64,000 bases of DNA, from NCBI GenBank assembly GCA_014695255.1, contig JACJNX010000031.1, forward strand, positions 62,001-126,000. The letters run 5' to 3'. This DNA is from Cyanobacteria bacterium FACHB-63 (GTDB taxonomy: Bacteria; Cyanobacteriota; Cyanobacteriia; Leptolyngbyales; Leptolyngbyaceae). Made by a program: the position numbers and the translations under genes. The notes under the pieces were generated by a model. It was not told the origin of the DNA, ran no database searches, and saw only the letters and a list, made by a program, of their open reading frames with translations. This document shows positions 16,712 to 26,294 of this stretch, one piece after another. The first letter of the stretch is position 1. Each line of letters starts with the position of its first letter.

Positions 16712-18568
16712 ATGAGTTTTTCTCAAGTTAAACGAGCGCTACTCGGTAAAACGTTACCGACCAGTGCCCACTCAGAAGAGCGGTTATCCAAAGCAGCGGC
16801 GCTGGCTGTTCTTTCCTCGGACGCTCTATCTTCGGTTGCTTATGCCACACAAGAAACCTTAATTGTGTTGGTTGCGGCAGGAACAGGGGCAAATATTCTC
16901 GGTTGGTCGCTGCCGATCGCGGCTGCAATTATTGCGCTGTTGGCGATCGTGATTTTGTCGTACCGTCAAACGATTCGAGCGTATCCCAAGGGGGGCGGCT
17001 CTTACATCGTGGCGCGGGGCAATCTGGGGCTTTTCCCTGGATTGATTGCGGGTGCGTCTTTGATGATTGATTATATTTTGACGGTCGCGGTTAGTGTTTC
17101 TGCTGGAATCGATAACTTAGTGTCTGCGGTTCCTAGCTTGCGCCCGTTGACGGTGGAATTGTGTTTAGTGTTTGTGCTGTTGTTGATGATTGCAAATCTG
17201 CGCGGAGTAAAGGAATCTGGGCAGATTTTTATGATTCCAACTTATGCGTTCATTGCGAGTGTGTTTCTGCTGGTGGGCATGGGATTATTTCAGCAAGTCA
17301 CGGGAGCGGCTAATCCAGTTCCATTTCCGTCTGAGGGGTTACCAAAAGTGACAGAAGGGCTGGGCGTATTTCTGGTGCTGCGAGCGTTTGCGGCAGGCTG
17401 TACGGCGCTGACTGGAGTTGAGGCAATTTCTGATGGAGTCTTGGCGTTTCAACCCCCTGAATGGAAGAATGCTCGCCAGACTCTACTGATTTTGGGGATG
17501 ATTCTCGGCATTATGTTTTTGGGAATCACGTATCTGTCTCAGGTGTACCGCGTCGTTCCAACTGAAGCAGAAACGGTTCTTTCGCTGTTGAGTCGGCAGA
17601 TTTTTGGCGGTGGGAGCTTGTTGTATTACTTTTTGGTACTGTTTGCAACTCCGACGATTCTGCTGTTGGCGGCAAACACAAGCTATGCGGATTTTCCGCG
17701 ACTCTGCTACTTTTTGGCGCGGGATGGCTTCTTGCCGAGACAGTTGGCACTCTTAGGCGATCGCTTAGTCTATTCAAACGGAATCCTGCTGCTGAGTATT
17801 TGCGCTGCGATTCTGATCGGTGTTTTTAAGGGCAATACGACTGCAATTATTCCGCTGTACGCTGTGGGTGTGTTTACCTCGTTTACGCTGTCACAGGCAG
17901 GGATGGTGATTCACTGGTTCAGGAATAAAGAGCGGGGCTGGAGAGCCAGCGCGATTCTCAACGGCTTGGGAGCGATCGCGACTGCGATCGTGCTAACGGT
18001 GGTGATTTGGACTAAGTTTGCGCTGGGGGCTTGGCTCGTGGTGCTGACTGTGCCGCTGGTGGTGGTGCTGTTTCTGCTGATTCAACGGCATTATCAGTAT
18101 GTCGCCGATCGTTTGACGATTCAAAATCTACCGCCGCGGAGTCACATTCCACGACCGCGTGGAGGAGTGGTGACGCATCCAGCGATCGTGATTGTGGGAC
18201 AACTGCATCGCGGAACGGTTGAGGCGCTGGATTATGCACGGAGTATCGCCGATGAGATTATCGCGGTACACGTTGATGTGGGAACGACGGATCTCAACAA
18301 GTTTCGTCAGCGATGGCAAGAGCTAGAGTCGGATATCGAACTCGTGATTTTGGATTCGCCCTACCGATCGGTGGTGACTCCGCTTCTGGATTTTGTGCGC
18401 CAGTACGAAGCGCAACATCCGGGCGTTTTATCGACGGTGATTATTCCGGCGTTTGTGCCGCGTCGCTGGTGGGAAGCGCTGTTGCATAACCAAACAACGC
18501 TCTTTCTCAAAGCGGCACTGCGAACGAAAAAAAGTCGCGTCGTGACAACAGTGCGATATTACTTGTGA
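16712..18568 (+). CDS. APC-superfamily permease, KimA-like potassium importer
   Basis: 618 residues: about 12 membrane helices (residues 25-465) and a cytosolic C-terminal domain (about 490-618). Length and layout fit KimA, the high-affinity K+ importer controlled by cyclic di-AMP in Firmicutes, better than ordinary amino-acid permeases (about 450-500 residues). Seen: KAAALAVLSSDALSSVAYA at the first helix, RAYPKGGGSYIVA, and GVEAISDGVLAFQPPEWKNA. The tail starts like a USP-type alpha/beta fold (HPAIVIVGQLHRGTVEALDYA). Single gene; substrate is inferred. Confidence 0.85.
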   Translation: MSFSQVKRALLGKTLPTSAHSEERLSKAAALAVLSSDALSSVAYATQETLIVLVAAGTGANILGWSLPIAAAIIALLAIVILSYRQTIRAYPKGGGSYIVARGNLGLFPGLIAGASLMIDYILTVAVSVSAGIDNLVSAVPSLRPLTVELCLVFVLLLMIANLRGVKESGQIFMIPTYAFIASVFLLVGMGLFQQVTGAANPVPFPSEGLPKVTEGLGVFLVLRAFAAGCTALTGVEAISDGVLAFQPPEWKNARQTLLILGMILGIMFLGITYLSQVYRVVPTEAETVLSLLSRQIFGGGSLLYYFLVLFATPTILLLAANTSYADFPRLCYFLARDGFLPRQLALLGDRLVYSNGILLLSICAAILIGVFKGNTTAIIPLYAVGVFTSFTLSQAGMVIHWFRNKERGWRASAILNGLGAIATAIVLTVVIWTKFALGAWLVVLTVPLVVVLFLLIQRHYQYVADRLTIQNLPPRSHIPRPRGGVVTHPAIVIVGQLHRGTVEALDYARSIADEIIAVHVDVGTTDLNKFRQRWQELESDIELVILDSPYRSVVTPLLDFVRQYEAQHPGVLSTVIIPAFVPRRWWEALLHNQTTLFLKAALRTKKSRVVTTVRYYL

Positions 18569-18574
18569 CGACTT

Positions 18575-18605
18575 GATAGAGACGCTCTAGCAGAGCACCT
18601 CTATC
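18575..18605. repeat. hairpin at the convergent end of the permease gene
   Basis: Outer arms GATAGAG / CTCTATC with an inner GCTCT / AGAGC pair, spanning the 3' ends of two convergent genes. It may act as a transcript end for either; there is no T-run. Confidence 0.4.
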
Positions 18606-19287
18606 CGATCGGGACGTTGCGAAAAACACGCACGTTTGGGATGTCCAAATCGATGCGATCGAGATCCCTCGGCACTCGCACTGTCACCGAAGCATTGACT
18701 GTTGCGCCCGGACTTAAGCTTGCCATTGTGACGAACTGATTATTCGGGGTTTGGGCGCTCACTGCTGTGTATTTCTCATTGGTGCGAGTGTTCAGCGCGT
18801 GGGCGTTGGGTAAATCGATTTCTGTGAGTCCCTGTACGGGTTGATTGAGGCGACGAATCCGGAGTTGAATTGTGGCGAGATTGGAATTTCCAGATTGGAT
18901 GACTCGGCTTGCCGATAGAATTTCAACTTCGCCCGATCGATCTAGGGTCGGCTGGCGATATCGACCGGGTTCGATTTGTTGAAATCGATTTTGAGCGACC
19001 ATCGGCGCGATCGGGCGGCTAATGCCTTGATTGAGCAAACCTGACTGCGTTGTGTTAGGTGCAGGTTCGCTTTGTCGCCGCAGACTACTTGCCTGAATTG
19101 CAGCAAAACAACTGAGAAAGAAAGCAATTACCGACAGCAAGAGGGCTAGACCCGAAGCGATATCGGTAATCGGTGTGCCTTGATGTGAATTCACCCTAGG
19201 CGGAACCGGCAGGGGATCGGCGCGACGTGGAGAATCGAGATCTGGTTCTAAAGCTTTTCGGGGGGGAGTGTTCCGTTCTTGCACCAT
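18601..19287 (-). CDS. membrane-anchored hypothetical protein
   Basis: 229 codons from the chosen ATG; an in-frame ATG at 19299 and a TTG at 19401 are alternatives. Short Pro-rich cytosolic N-terminus, one membrane helix (IASGLALLLSVIAFFLSCFAAI), then an outside domain with a beta-rich end resembling DUF4352-type domains (TNEKYTAVSA ... LSPGATVNASVTVRVP). No named family is recognised. Between pnp and the convergent permease gene. Confidence 0.72.
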   Translation of the reverse strand: MVQERNTPPRKALEPDLDSPRRADPLPVPPRVNSHQGTPITDIASGLALLLSVIAFFLSCFAAIQASSLRRQSEPAPNTTQSGLLNQGISRPIAPMVAQNRFQQIEPGRYRQPTLDRSGEVEILSASRVIQSGNSNLATIQLRIRRLNQPVQGLTEIDLPNAHALNTRTNEKYTAVSAQTPNNQFVTMASLSPGATVNASVTVRVPRDLDRIDLDIPNVRVFRNVPIG

Positions 19288-19420
19288 CAGGCTCACCATC
19301 AGAAGATTGTGGCTCAATTTTATGGGTGAAGCTGCATCACTTGTCCTCCCCCGTAGAAGGATCTTTTTTGCTTCTCTCAGATCTGATACAAGATCGCTCA
19401 ATACTCGCTCTAGACATGGA

Positions 19421-19446
19421 TAAAGACGCGATTAATCGCGTCTTTA
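19421..19446. terminator. perfect palindrome between pnp and the 18601 gene
   Basis: 26-bp perfect palindrome (half-site TAAAGACGCGATT) about 50 bp past the pnp stop on the minus strand. Likely the pnp transcript end; its T-tract is short. Confidence 0.65.
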
Positions 19447-19495
19447 CAAGAGGGGTGATGTGAGGATTGTTAAAGTCCTTAGAGATCGCTCCCTA

Positions 19496-21643
19496 TTATT
19501 TCGTGGCTGCTTCTCGTGCTGCACTGGCTTCGTCAGGATGAATGCCCAAACGAGTGAGATTGACTCGACCCCGGTTATCGATTTCGCGGACTTTCACGAC
19601 CACTTCATCGCCTACCATCACTTCATCTTCGACCTTGCCGACGCGATGATCTGCAAGCTGCGAAATATGAACCATGCCTTCTTTGCCGGGAAGGAACTCG
19701 ACAAATGCACCGATCGGAATAATCCGCGTCACTTTGCCCGCATAGATATCACCTGCATTCAGCTTGCGCGTCATGCCCTGGATGATCGCTTTAGCGCGTT
19801 TGGCTTTCTCGCCTTCGATCGCAGAAATTGTCACCGTACCGTCTTCCGCGATGTCAATCTTGGCTCCGGTTTCTTCGGTGATGCCTTTGATCGTCTTACC
19901 GCCAGGTCCGATGATCATACCGATTTGATCGGAATCGATCTTGATCGTCAGCAAGCGGGGTGCATAAGGCGAAAGCTCTGGGCGAGGTTTGTCGATCGCT
20001 TCGAGCATTTTGTCGAGAATGTGCAGTCGGGCGGGTTTCGCTTTATGGATCGCATCGGCAATTACGTTCATCGGCAACCCAGCAATTTTCATATCGAGTT
20101 GCAGCGCCGTAATTCCGGTATCGGTTCCGGCAACTTTGAAGTCCATGTCGCCCAAGAAATCCTCGATTCCTTGAATATCGGTGAGAATCCGAATTTCTTC
20201 GCCTTCTTTGATTAGCCCCATTGCCGCACCGCTCACGGGCTTGATGATTGGGACTCCGGCGTGCATCAGTGCCAGCGTTGACCCAGACACAGAACCCATT
20301 GAAGTGGAGCCGTTTGAAGACAAGACTTCAGACACGACCCGAATCACATAGGGAAACTGTTCTTTGGGTGGAAGAACGGGAATAAGGGCGCGTTCGGCTA
20401 ATGCCCCGTGACCGACTTCACGCCGACCGGGCGATCGCATCGGGCGCGTTTCTCCCACCGAAAAGGGCGGGAAGTTGTAGTGGTGCAGATAGCGTTTTTC
20501 GGTGTCGGGGTGCAAGTCGTCCATTTCTTGTTCATCACCCGGACTGCCAAGAGTTGCGATCGATAACACTTGAGTCAGTCCGCGATTGAATACGCCGCTG
20601 CCGTGAACTCGCTGCGGTAGAACGCCGACGCGACAAGAAATCGGGCGGATTTCGTCGAGTTGGCGACCATCGACGCGGACGTTATCTTCGACGACTTGAC
20701 GACGCATCAGCGTTTTGGTCACGTCTTTGAACGTGTTGCTGAGGGCTTTGGCATCGGCGGAGGCTGCCACTCTAACCGGATCATCTTCGGGTAGGGCTTC
20801 GATTTCAGCGACTACTGCGGCTTTGACTTCATCAAGTGCCGCATCGCGAACGGTTCTGTCTTTTTCTAACCGCGCAAGAATCTCTTTGACCGGAGCCGTG
20901 ACGCGATCGCGAATAAAGTGCTCCAGCGTTTGATCCATCACGGGCGCTGCTTCTTGCACTAACTCGATACCGAGTTCTTGAATCAAATCGCGCTGAGCTT
21001 GAATCAAATCGCGCACTGCTTCGTAACCGAAATCGATCGCTTCAATCATGTCCGCTTCGGGCAGTTGATTTGCGCCCGCTTCGACCATAATCACGCCGTT
21101 CGGAGAACCCGCGACGACTAAATCTAAATCACCCGACTCGATCTCTTTGTAAGTGGGATTGATCACAAAATCATCGCCGACCAAACCCACTCGCACCGCT
21201 GCCATCGGACCGTTGAAGGGAATTTTAGCGAGCAGGACTGCGATCGAGGCTCCGGTAACGGCAAGTACATCGGGCGGCACTCGCTCATCCATTGACATCG
21301 TCGTAGCGACCACTTGGATGTCATCGCGTAACCAGGAGGGAAATAGCGGACGCAGGGGACGATCGATCAAACGACTGGTGAGAATTGCTTTTTCTGGGGG
21401 ACGACCTTCGCGCTTAAGAAATCCACCGGGGATGCGCCCGGCTGCGTACAAGCGCTCTTCGTAGTCCACGAGCAAGGGCAGAAAATCGATGCCCTCTCTT
21501 GCTTTTGCACGAGTCGCAGCCACCAGAACTGCTGTATCTCCTGACTCGATTAAAACTGCTCCTCCAGCTTGGGGAGCTAACAAGCCGACTTTGAGCCGAA
21601 TATCCCTACCATCAAAGGATATTGACTTCTCGAACTCTTGCAT
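19496..21643 (-). CDS. pnp: polyribonucleotide nucleotidyltransferase (PNPase)
   Basis: Phosphorolytic 3'-5' exoribonuclease and, in cyanobacteria, the polyadenylating enzyme. 715 residues, full length. Domains in order: two RNase PH-type cores (first [20 protein letters not shown]; second with the catalytic region [17 protein letters not shown] and [15 protein letters not shown]), a KH domain ([23 protein letters not shown]), and an S1 domain ([20 protein letters not shown]). Very well conserved; monocistronic here. Confidence 0.98.
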   Translation of the reverse strand: MQEFEKSISFDGRDIRLKVGLLAPQAGGAVLIESGDTAVLVAATRAKAREGIDFLPLLVDYEERLYAAGRIPGGFLKREGRPPEKAILTSRLIDRPLRPLFPSWLRDDIQVVATTMSMDERVPPDVLAVTGASIAVLLAKIPFNGPMAAVRVGLVGDDFVINPTYKEIESGDLDLVVAGSPNGVIMVEAGANQLPEADMIEAIDFGYEAVRDLIQAQRDLIQELGIELVQEAAPVMDQTLEHFIRDRVTAPVKEILARLEKDRTVRDAALDEVKAAVVAEIEALPEDDPVRVAASADAKALSNTFKDVTKTLMRRQVVEDNVRVDGRQLDEIRPISCRVGVLPQRVHGSGVFNRGLTQVLSIATLGSPGDEQEMDDLHPDTEKRYLHHYNFPPFSVGETRPMRSPGRREVGHGALAERALIPVLPPKEQFPYVIRVVSEVLSSNGSTSMGSVSGSTLALMHAGVPIIKPVSGAAMGLIKEGEEIRILTDIQGIEDFLGDMDFKVAGTDTGITALQLDMKIAGLPMNVIADAIHKAKPARLHILDKMLEAIDKPRPELSPYAPRLLTIKIDSDQIGMIIGPGGKTIKGITEETGAKIDIAEDGTVTISAIEGEKAKRAKAIIQGMTRKLNAGDIYAGKVTRIIPIGAFVEFLPGKEGMVHISQLADHRVGKVEDEVMVGDEVVVKVREIDNRGRVNLTRLGIHPDEASAAREAATK

Positions 21644-22042
21644 GAATTATATTTTCCTTTCTTCTCTTTTCCTACTACCGCAATCCTAACATCGATATAC
21701 TTTTGCTGACCTTTTTGTTTGCAATAGAGTGGAGGGGTTTTAGTTGAAGAAGTGGGGGGTAGGGAGTGGAAACTGGGTTGGTTTCATGGGGGTTTGGAGG
21801 TGAAATCATCGCTGAAGCGATCGCGGTAGAATGAAGCGGAGGGATTGAATTTGAAGGCAGAATTACAACTTGTTAGATTGCTTAAAGAATAGAAAACTTT
21901 CTTGATTTTGGATCGTAAAGATTGCGATCGATGAGATTAAATTTTGCAGCAGATTCTTACTTAAGCAGTGCGATTTCTTAGAAGATTCAGGAGTGGCTTG
22001 CCGAAAGTTCGAGCTAATTCGCTTTTATTTGAGTAGTTTGGC
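21644..22042. other. intergenic region between divergent pnp and SNF2 genes
   Basis: About 400 bp holding the pnp promoter/leader and the SNF2 promoter. It contains a G-rich plus-strand tract near 21730-21800 (GTGGGGGGTAGGGAGTGG). No RNA gene or credible small open frame was seen. Confidence 0.5.
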
Positions 22043-25000
22043 ATGGCAGTTTTACATGGTGGATGGTTTGCTCAAACGCCCGACTCTGACGGGGGCTTGT
22101 TTTTGTGGGGGGAAACGTGGCGCAGGTTGGAGGCGATGCCAACTGGCGCAGGCGTTCCGGCGCACCCCTATGCGATGAATCAAGCCGAACTGCTGGCGTT
22201 TCTAGAACCGTTGGGATTAAAGCTGCCGCAGATTGAACCTCCGAAACGCGGACGTAAAAGCGCGGCGAATTTGGAAAACTGGACGGTGCGATCGCTCTCG
22301 TTGCCAAAGGACGGAGAAGCACCGCAGCTTTCTGCGTCTGCGATCGCGGAATGGGTGCTGTATCCGTGGAAGGTTGAGGGGCTGTGGTTGAATTCGGCTC
22401 AGGCGTTTGAGTTTCTGAATTCTTTGCCGTTGGGTGCTTTGGGGGATGATTCGTTTTTGGGTGGGGATTTACGGTTTTGGTCGCATACGGCGCGGTGGAC
22501 GTTGGATTTGCGGGCGCGATCGAAGTTTTTACCGGATTTGACTCGTTGGGAAGCTTTACTGGATAGTTCAACGGATCAAGCGAGGTTGCGTCACTTTGCG
22601 CGACAGATGCCTTCGGTTTGTCGGTTGTATCAAGACCGTGAGGAGATGGCGATCGATTTACCGATCGAACCTCAAGATCTGCTCCGGGATTTTCTCAATC
22701 AATTGATTGATGCTCAAGTGCGTAAATCCGTGACGACTCCCCGGAATTCATCGATTCTGCAAGCCTGGATTCAGGGACTGGGTACAAAATCATCAACGCT
22801 AGACGAAACGGAATCGAAAACGCTATCGACGGCATTATCGAATTGGAAAGCGCCATTACAGAAAACGCAAGCACAGTTTCGCGTTTGTTTAAAGTTGATT
22901 CCACCGACGGAAAGCTATCAACGCTGGAAGATCGAATATCTGCTGCAAGCGATCGATGATGCAGAGTTCACCGTCAGCGCTCCGATTATCTGGCGCAATC
23001 CGGTCGAGCAACTGAATCATGAAGGACGAATGATCGATCGACCTCAAGAAACTTTGCTGATGGGATTGGGATTGGCATCACGGTTATATCCACTGATCGA
23101 ACCGAGTTTGCAAGAAGCTCGACCGCAAGCCTGTTTACTCGAGCCAACTCAGGCTTATGATTTTTTGATGAATGTCGTATGGCGCTTGCAGGATAGCGGG
23201 ATTGGTGTGATTCTGCCGCCAAGTTTGGCAAATCGTGGCGGGCTGGCGAATCGATTAGGATTGCGAATCAAAGCGTCAACACCAACGAAACAGAAAAAAG
23301 GCAAACTGGGATTACAAAGTTTATTGAATTTTGAATGGGAACTATCGATCGGTGGTCAAAGTCTGACGAAGCGAGAGTTCGATCGGTTAGTAGCGCAGCA
23401 TTCACCTCTGGTTGAAATTAACGGTGAATGGGTAGAGTTAAGAGCGCAAGATATTAAATCTGCACAGTCGTTCTTCACTGCACGGAAAGATCAGACAACG
23501 CTATCGCTTGAAGATGCACTCCGAATTAGTACCGGAGATACACAAACGATCGAGAAGCTTCCGGTTGTGAGTTTTGAAGCGTCCGGTGCATTGCAAGAGT
23601 TAGTCACAACGTTAACGGGAACCGGAACGCTAGAGGAAATAGAAGCGCCCAAGGAATTTAGAGGTGAATTAAGACCGTATCAAGCTCGTGGTGTAGCCTG
23701 GCTACAGTTTCTTGAGAGATGGGGCTTGGGCGCTTGTTTAGCGGACGATATGGGATTGGGAAAAACGATCCAGTTAATCGCCTTTATTCTGTTGTTGAAG
23801 CAGAACAAACAATTAGAGAACCCCATCTTATTAGTTTGTCCGACTTCTGTTCTGGGTAACTGGGAGCGAGAAGTTAAGAAGTTTGCACCGACGTTAAAAG
23901 CGATCGTGCATCACGGAGATAAACGATCGCAAGGACAAGCTTTCGCAAAATCTGTGCAATCCTGCAATTTAGTCATCACCAGTTACACACTTGTACAGCG
24001 CGATTTGAAAGCCCTTCAGCTTGTTTCGTGGCAAGGAGTTGTACTCGATGAAGCTCAGAACATTAAAAATGCAGAAGCAAAACAGTCTCAAGCTGTGCGA
24101 GAACTCGAAGCAGAATTCCGCATTGCCTTAACGGGAACGCCTGTCGAAAATCGGTTAACTGAACTGTGGTCGATTCTTGATTTTCTCAATCCAGGCTACT
24201 TAGGACAGAAAAACTTCTTCCAGCGACGATTTGCAATTCCGATCGAGCGTTACGGCGATACAACTTCACTGCAAACGCTGCGATCGCTGACGCAACCTTT
24301 CATTCTGAGACGATTGAAAACCGATCGCTCAATCATTCAAGACCTGCCGGAGAAACAGGAGATGCCTGTCTATTGTGGATTGTCTGCGGAACAAGCAGCG
24401 CTCTATCAAGCCACAGTCGATCGCTCCCTTGCCGAGATCGAAGCAGCAGATGGTATTCAGCGCAAAGGCATCATTCTGGCACTGCTCACAAAGCTAAAGC
24501 AAATCTGCAATCATCCTGCATTGTTCAATCGAGAAGAAAGCATTCCATCAAATCGATCGGTGAAGTTGCAACGACTCGAAGAAATGCTCGAAGAAGCGGT
24601 TGCAGAAGGCGATCGTGCTTTAATCTTTACTCAATTTGCAGAATGGGGAAAACTGCTGAAACCGCATTTAGAACAGCAATTAGGACGTGAAACGCTGTTC
24701 CTCTACGGCAGCACTTCAAAGAAACAGCGCGAAGAAATGATCGATCGCTTCCAAAACGATCCGCAAGCCCCACGCATCTTTATTCTGTCGCTCAAAGCAG
24801 GCGGAGTTGGTTTAAATCTGACTCGTGCAAATCACGTGTTTCACTACGATCGCTGGTGGAATCCAGCAGTTGAAAATCAAGCTACCGATCGCGTCTTTCG
24901 CATCGGACAAAAGCGGAATGTGCAGGTGCATAAATTCGTTTGTACTGGAACGCTCGAAGAACGCATTCACGACATGATCGAAGGCAAAAAAGCTTTAGCC

Positions 25001-25102
25001 GAACAAGTCGTGGGTACGGGTGAAAACTGGCTGACTGAATTAAATACCGATCAGCTTCGAGATTTACTTCTGCTCGATCGTAGTGCTGTGATAGAGGATT
25101 AA
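22043..25102 (+). CDS. SNF2/RapA-family helicase
   Basis: 1019-residue Swi2/Snf2-type ATPase that would translocate on double-stranded DNA. The N-terminal half (about 1-500) is the bacterial SNF2-associated domain. The motor follows: motif I DDMGLGKTIQ near residue 570, motif II LDEAQN (a DEAQ box) near 670, LTGTPVENRLTELWSI, then lobe 2 with FTQFAEW, LSLKAGGVGLNL and motif VI QATDRVFRIGQ. All key residues are present, so it should be active. Followed after 4 bp by a SWIM zinc-finger gene, its usual partner. Role in DNA repair or transcription reset is inferred. Confidence 0.95.
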   Translation: MAVLHGGWFAQTPDSDGGLFLWGETWRRLEAMPTGAGVPAHPYAMNQAELLAFLEPLGLKLPQIEPPKRGRKSAANLENWTVRSLSLPKDGEAPQLSASAIAEWVLYPWKVEGLWLNSAQAFEFLNSLPLGALGDDSFLGGDLRFWSHTARWTLDLRARSKFLPDLTRWEALLDSSTDQARLRHFARQMPSVCRLYQDREEMAIDLPIEPQDLLRDFLNQLIDAQVRKSVTTPRNSSILQAWIQGLGTKSSTLDETESKTLSTALSNWKAPLQKTQAQFRVCLKLIPPTESYQRWKIEYLLQAIDDAEFTVSAPIIWRNPVEQLNHEGRMIDRPQETLLMGLGLASRLYPLIEPSLQEARPQACLLEPTQAYDFLMNVVWRLQDSGIGVILPPSLANRGGLANRLGLRIKASTPTKQKKGKLGLQSLLNFEWELSIGGQSLTKREFDRLVAQHSPLVEINGEWVELRAQDIKSAQSFFTARKDQTTLSLEDALRISTGDTQTIEKLPVVSFEASGALQELVTTLTGTGTLEEIEAPKEFRGELRPYQARGVAWLQFLERWGLGACLADDMGLGKTIQLIAFILLLKQNKQLENPILLVCPTSVLGNWEREVKKFAPTLKAIVHHGDKRSQGQAFAKSVQSCNLVITSYTLVQRDLKALQLVSWQGVVLDEAQNIKNAEAKQSQAVRELEAEFRIALTGTPVENRLTELWSILDFLNPGYLGQKNFFQRRFAIPIERYGDTTSLQTLRSLTQPFILRRLKTDRSIIQDLPEKQEMPVYCGLSAEQAALYQATVDRSLAEIEAADGIQRKGIILALLTKLKQICNHPALFNREESIPSNRSVKLQRLEEMLEEAVAEGDRALIFTQFAEWGKLLKPHLEQQLGRETLFLYGSTSKKQREEMIDRFQNDPQAPRIFILSLKAGGVGLNLTRANHVFHYDRWWNPAVENQATDRVFRIGQKRNVQVHKFVCTGTLEERIHDMIEGKKALAEQVVGTGENWLTELNTDQLRDLLLLDRSAVIED

Positions 25103-25106
25103 ACCG

Positions 25107-25913
25107 ATGAGTGATTCCTACGTACAACCGAACCGTGAATGGTGGGTACAACAGTGGATTGATTTGTTAGAACGCATTGGATTTACACAGCGATTAGCAC
25201 GAGCGAGAAACTATGCGCGTCAAGGAAACGTCCTCAGTTTGGAATTCAACGGTGCAAAAGTCATCGCCAAAGTGCAAGGAACGGCACCCGAACCGTATGA
25301 AGTCTCGTTTTCGCTCGATCGCTTTACCGACGAAGAATGGGGCTATGTAATCGAATCGATGGCAGAACGGGCAATCTTTTCTGCCAAACTCCTAGCTGGA
25401 GAAATGCCGCAGAACATTCAAGATGTCTTTATCGCTAATGGACTGAGCTTATTTCCATACGATAAATCTGCGATTCATAGTCGCTGTTCCTGTCCTGATC
25501 CGGCGAATCCTTGCAAGCATATTGGAGCCGTTTACTATCTGTTGGGCGATCGCTTCGGAGAAGATCCGTTTGTGTTGTTCCAACTGCGCGGACGCAGCAA
25601 AGAAGAACTGATCAACGCACTGCGTCAGATTCGCAGTTCCGGCGAAGAAAGCGCGATCGCATCAGAGAGCACGATCGTTCGCCCAAGTACGCCCCTCGAT
25701 CCTGATCAATTCTGGAATTACAGCGATCAGCTTGAGCCTTCATTAATCGTCATCACTCCGCCCCCCAGCAGTGAAACGGTTTTAGATGTGTTAGGAGCAA
25801 TTCCACTCAAAATCGACCCGCCTGCGAATCAAGCCGCAATGGAAACCCTGAAACTGATTTATCAAACGGTCAGTATGGGAGCAGTGCAGATGGCAATGGC
25901 GCTCAACGCATAA
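25107..25913 (+). CDS. SWIM zinc-finger protein
   Basis: 268 residues. SWIM motif CSCPDPANPCKHIGAVYY (CxC-xn-CxH) near residues 129-146. N-terminal part starts REWWVQQWIDLLERIG and LARARNYARQGNVL, typical of the SWIM partners of SNF2 ATPases; the C-terminal part is mostly helical with Pro-rich linkers. Operon with the SNF2 helicase (4-bp gap), so it probably binds DNA or the helicase. Confidence 0.92.
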   Translation: MSDSYVQPNREWWVQQWIDLLERIGFTQRLARARNYARQGNVLSLEFNGAKVIAKVQGTAPEPYEVSFSLDRFTDEEWGYVIESMAERAIFSAKLLAGEMPQNIQDVFIANGLSLFPYDKSAIHSRCSCPDPANPCKHIGAVYYLLGDRFGEDPFVLFQLRGRSKEELINALRQIRSSGEESAIASESTIVRPSTPLDPDQFWNYSDQLEPSLIVITPPPSSETVLDVLGAIPLKIDPPANQAAMETLKLIYQTVSMGAVQMAMALNA

Positions 25914-26294
25914 GAATTTCTATGACGGAAAAAGATTCAAATTTCTTATTTAGACTCTCAATAATTTCGAAAATTTCAATTAGAAAAAGTTAGATTTCTG
26001 CAAGATTAAACAATATTCTTCAATCACTATTGTTGATCCGGAATATTATATCTTTTTTATGGCTGAAAAATTTCAGCAAAATGGCTTAGGCGCTTAAAGC
26101 TCCTCTGCGCGGGATTTTCGACATCTAAACTCTGAAAAAATTTCGGTACGATGTGAGTCTTTAAAGCAGAGATGAAGCAGTTGCTTTTGTTACACGATTT
26201 GTTTGAAAGTCCAATGTAGGTTTTACGGTTTCCGATAGAAGAAGTGCATCAAGAATGGTAATCAGAAAGAGTACAATTTTTTTGGCTCTAGATA
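25914..26294. other. AT-rich intergenic stretch
   Basis: About 380 bp with T-rich and A-rich runs. It should hold the end of the SNF2-SWIM transcript and the promoter of the next gene. No RNA gene, clear terminator or small open frame was recognised. Confidence 0.45.
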
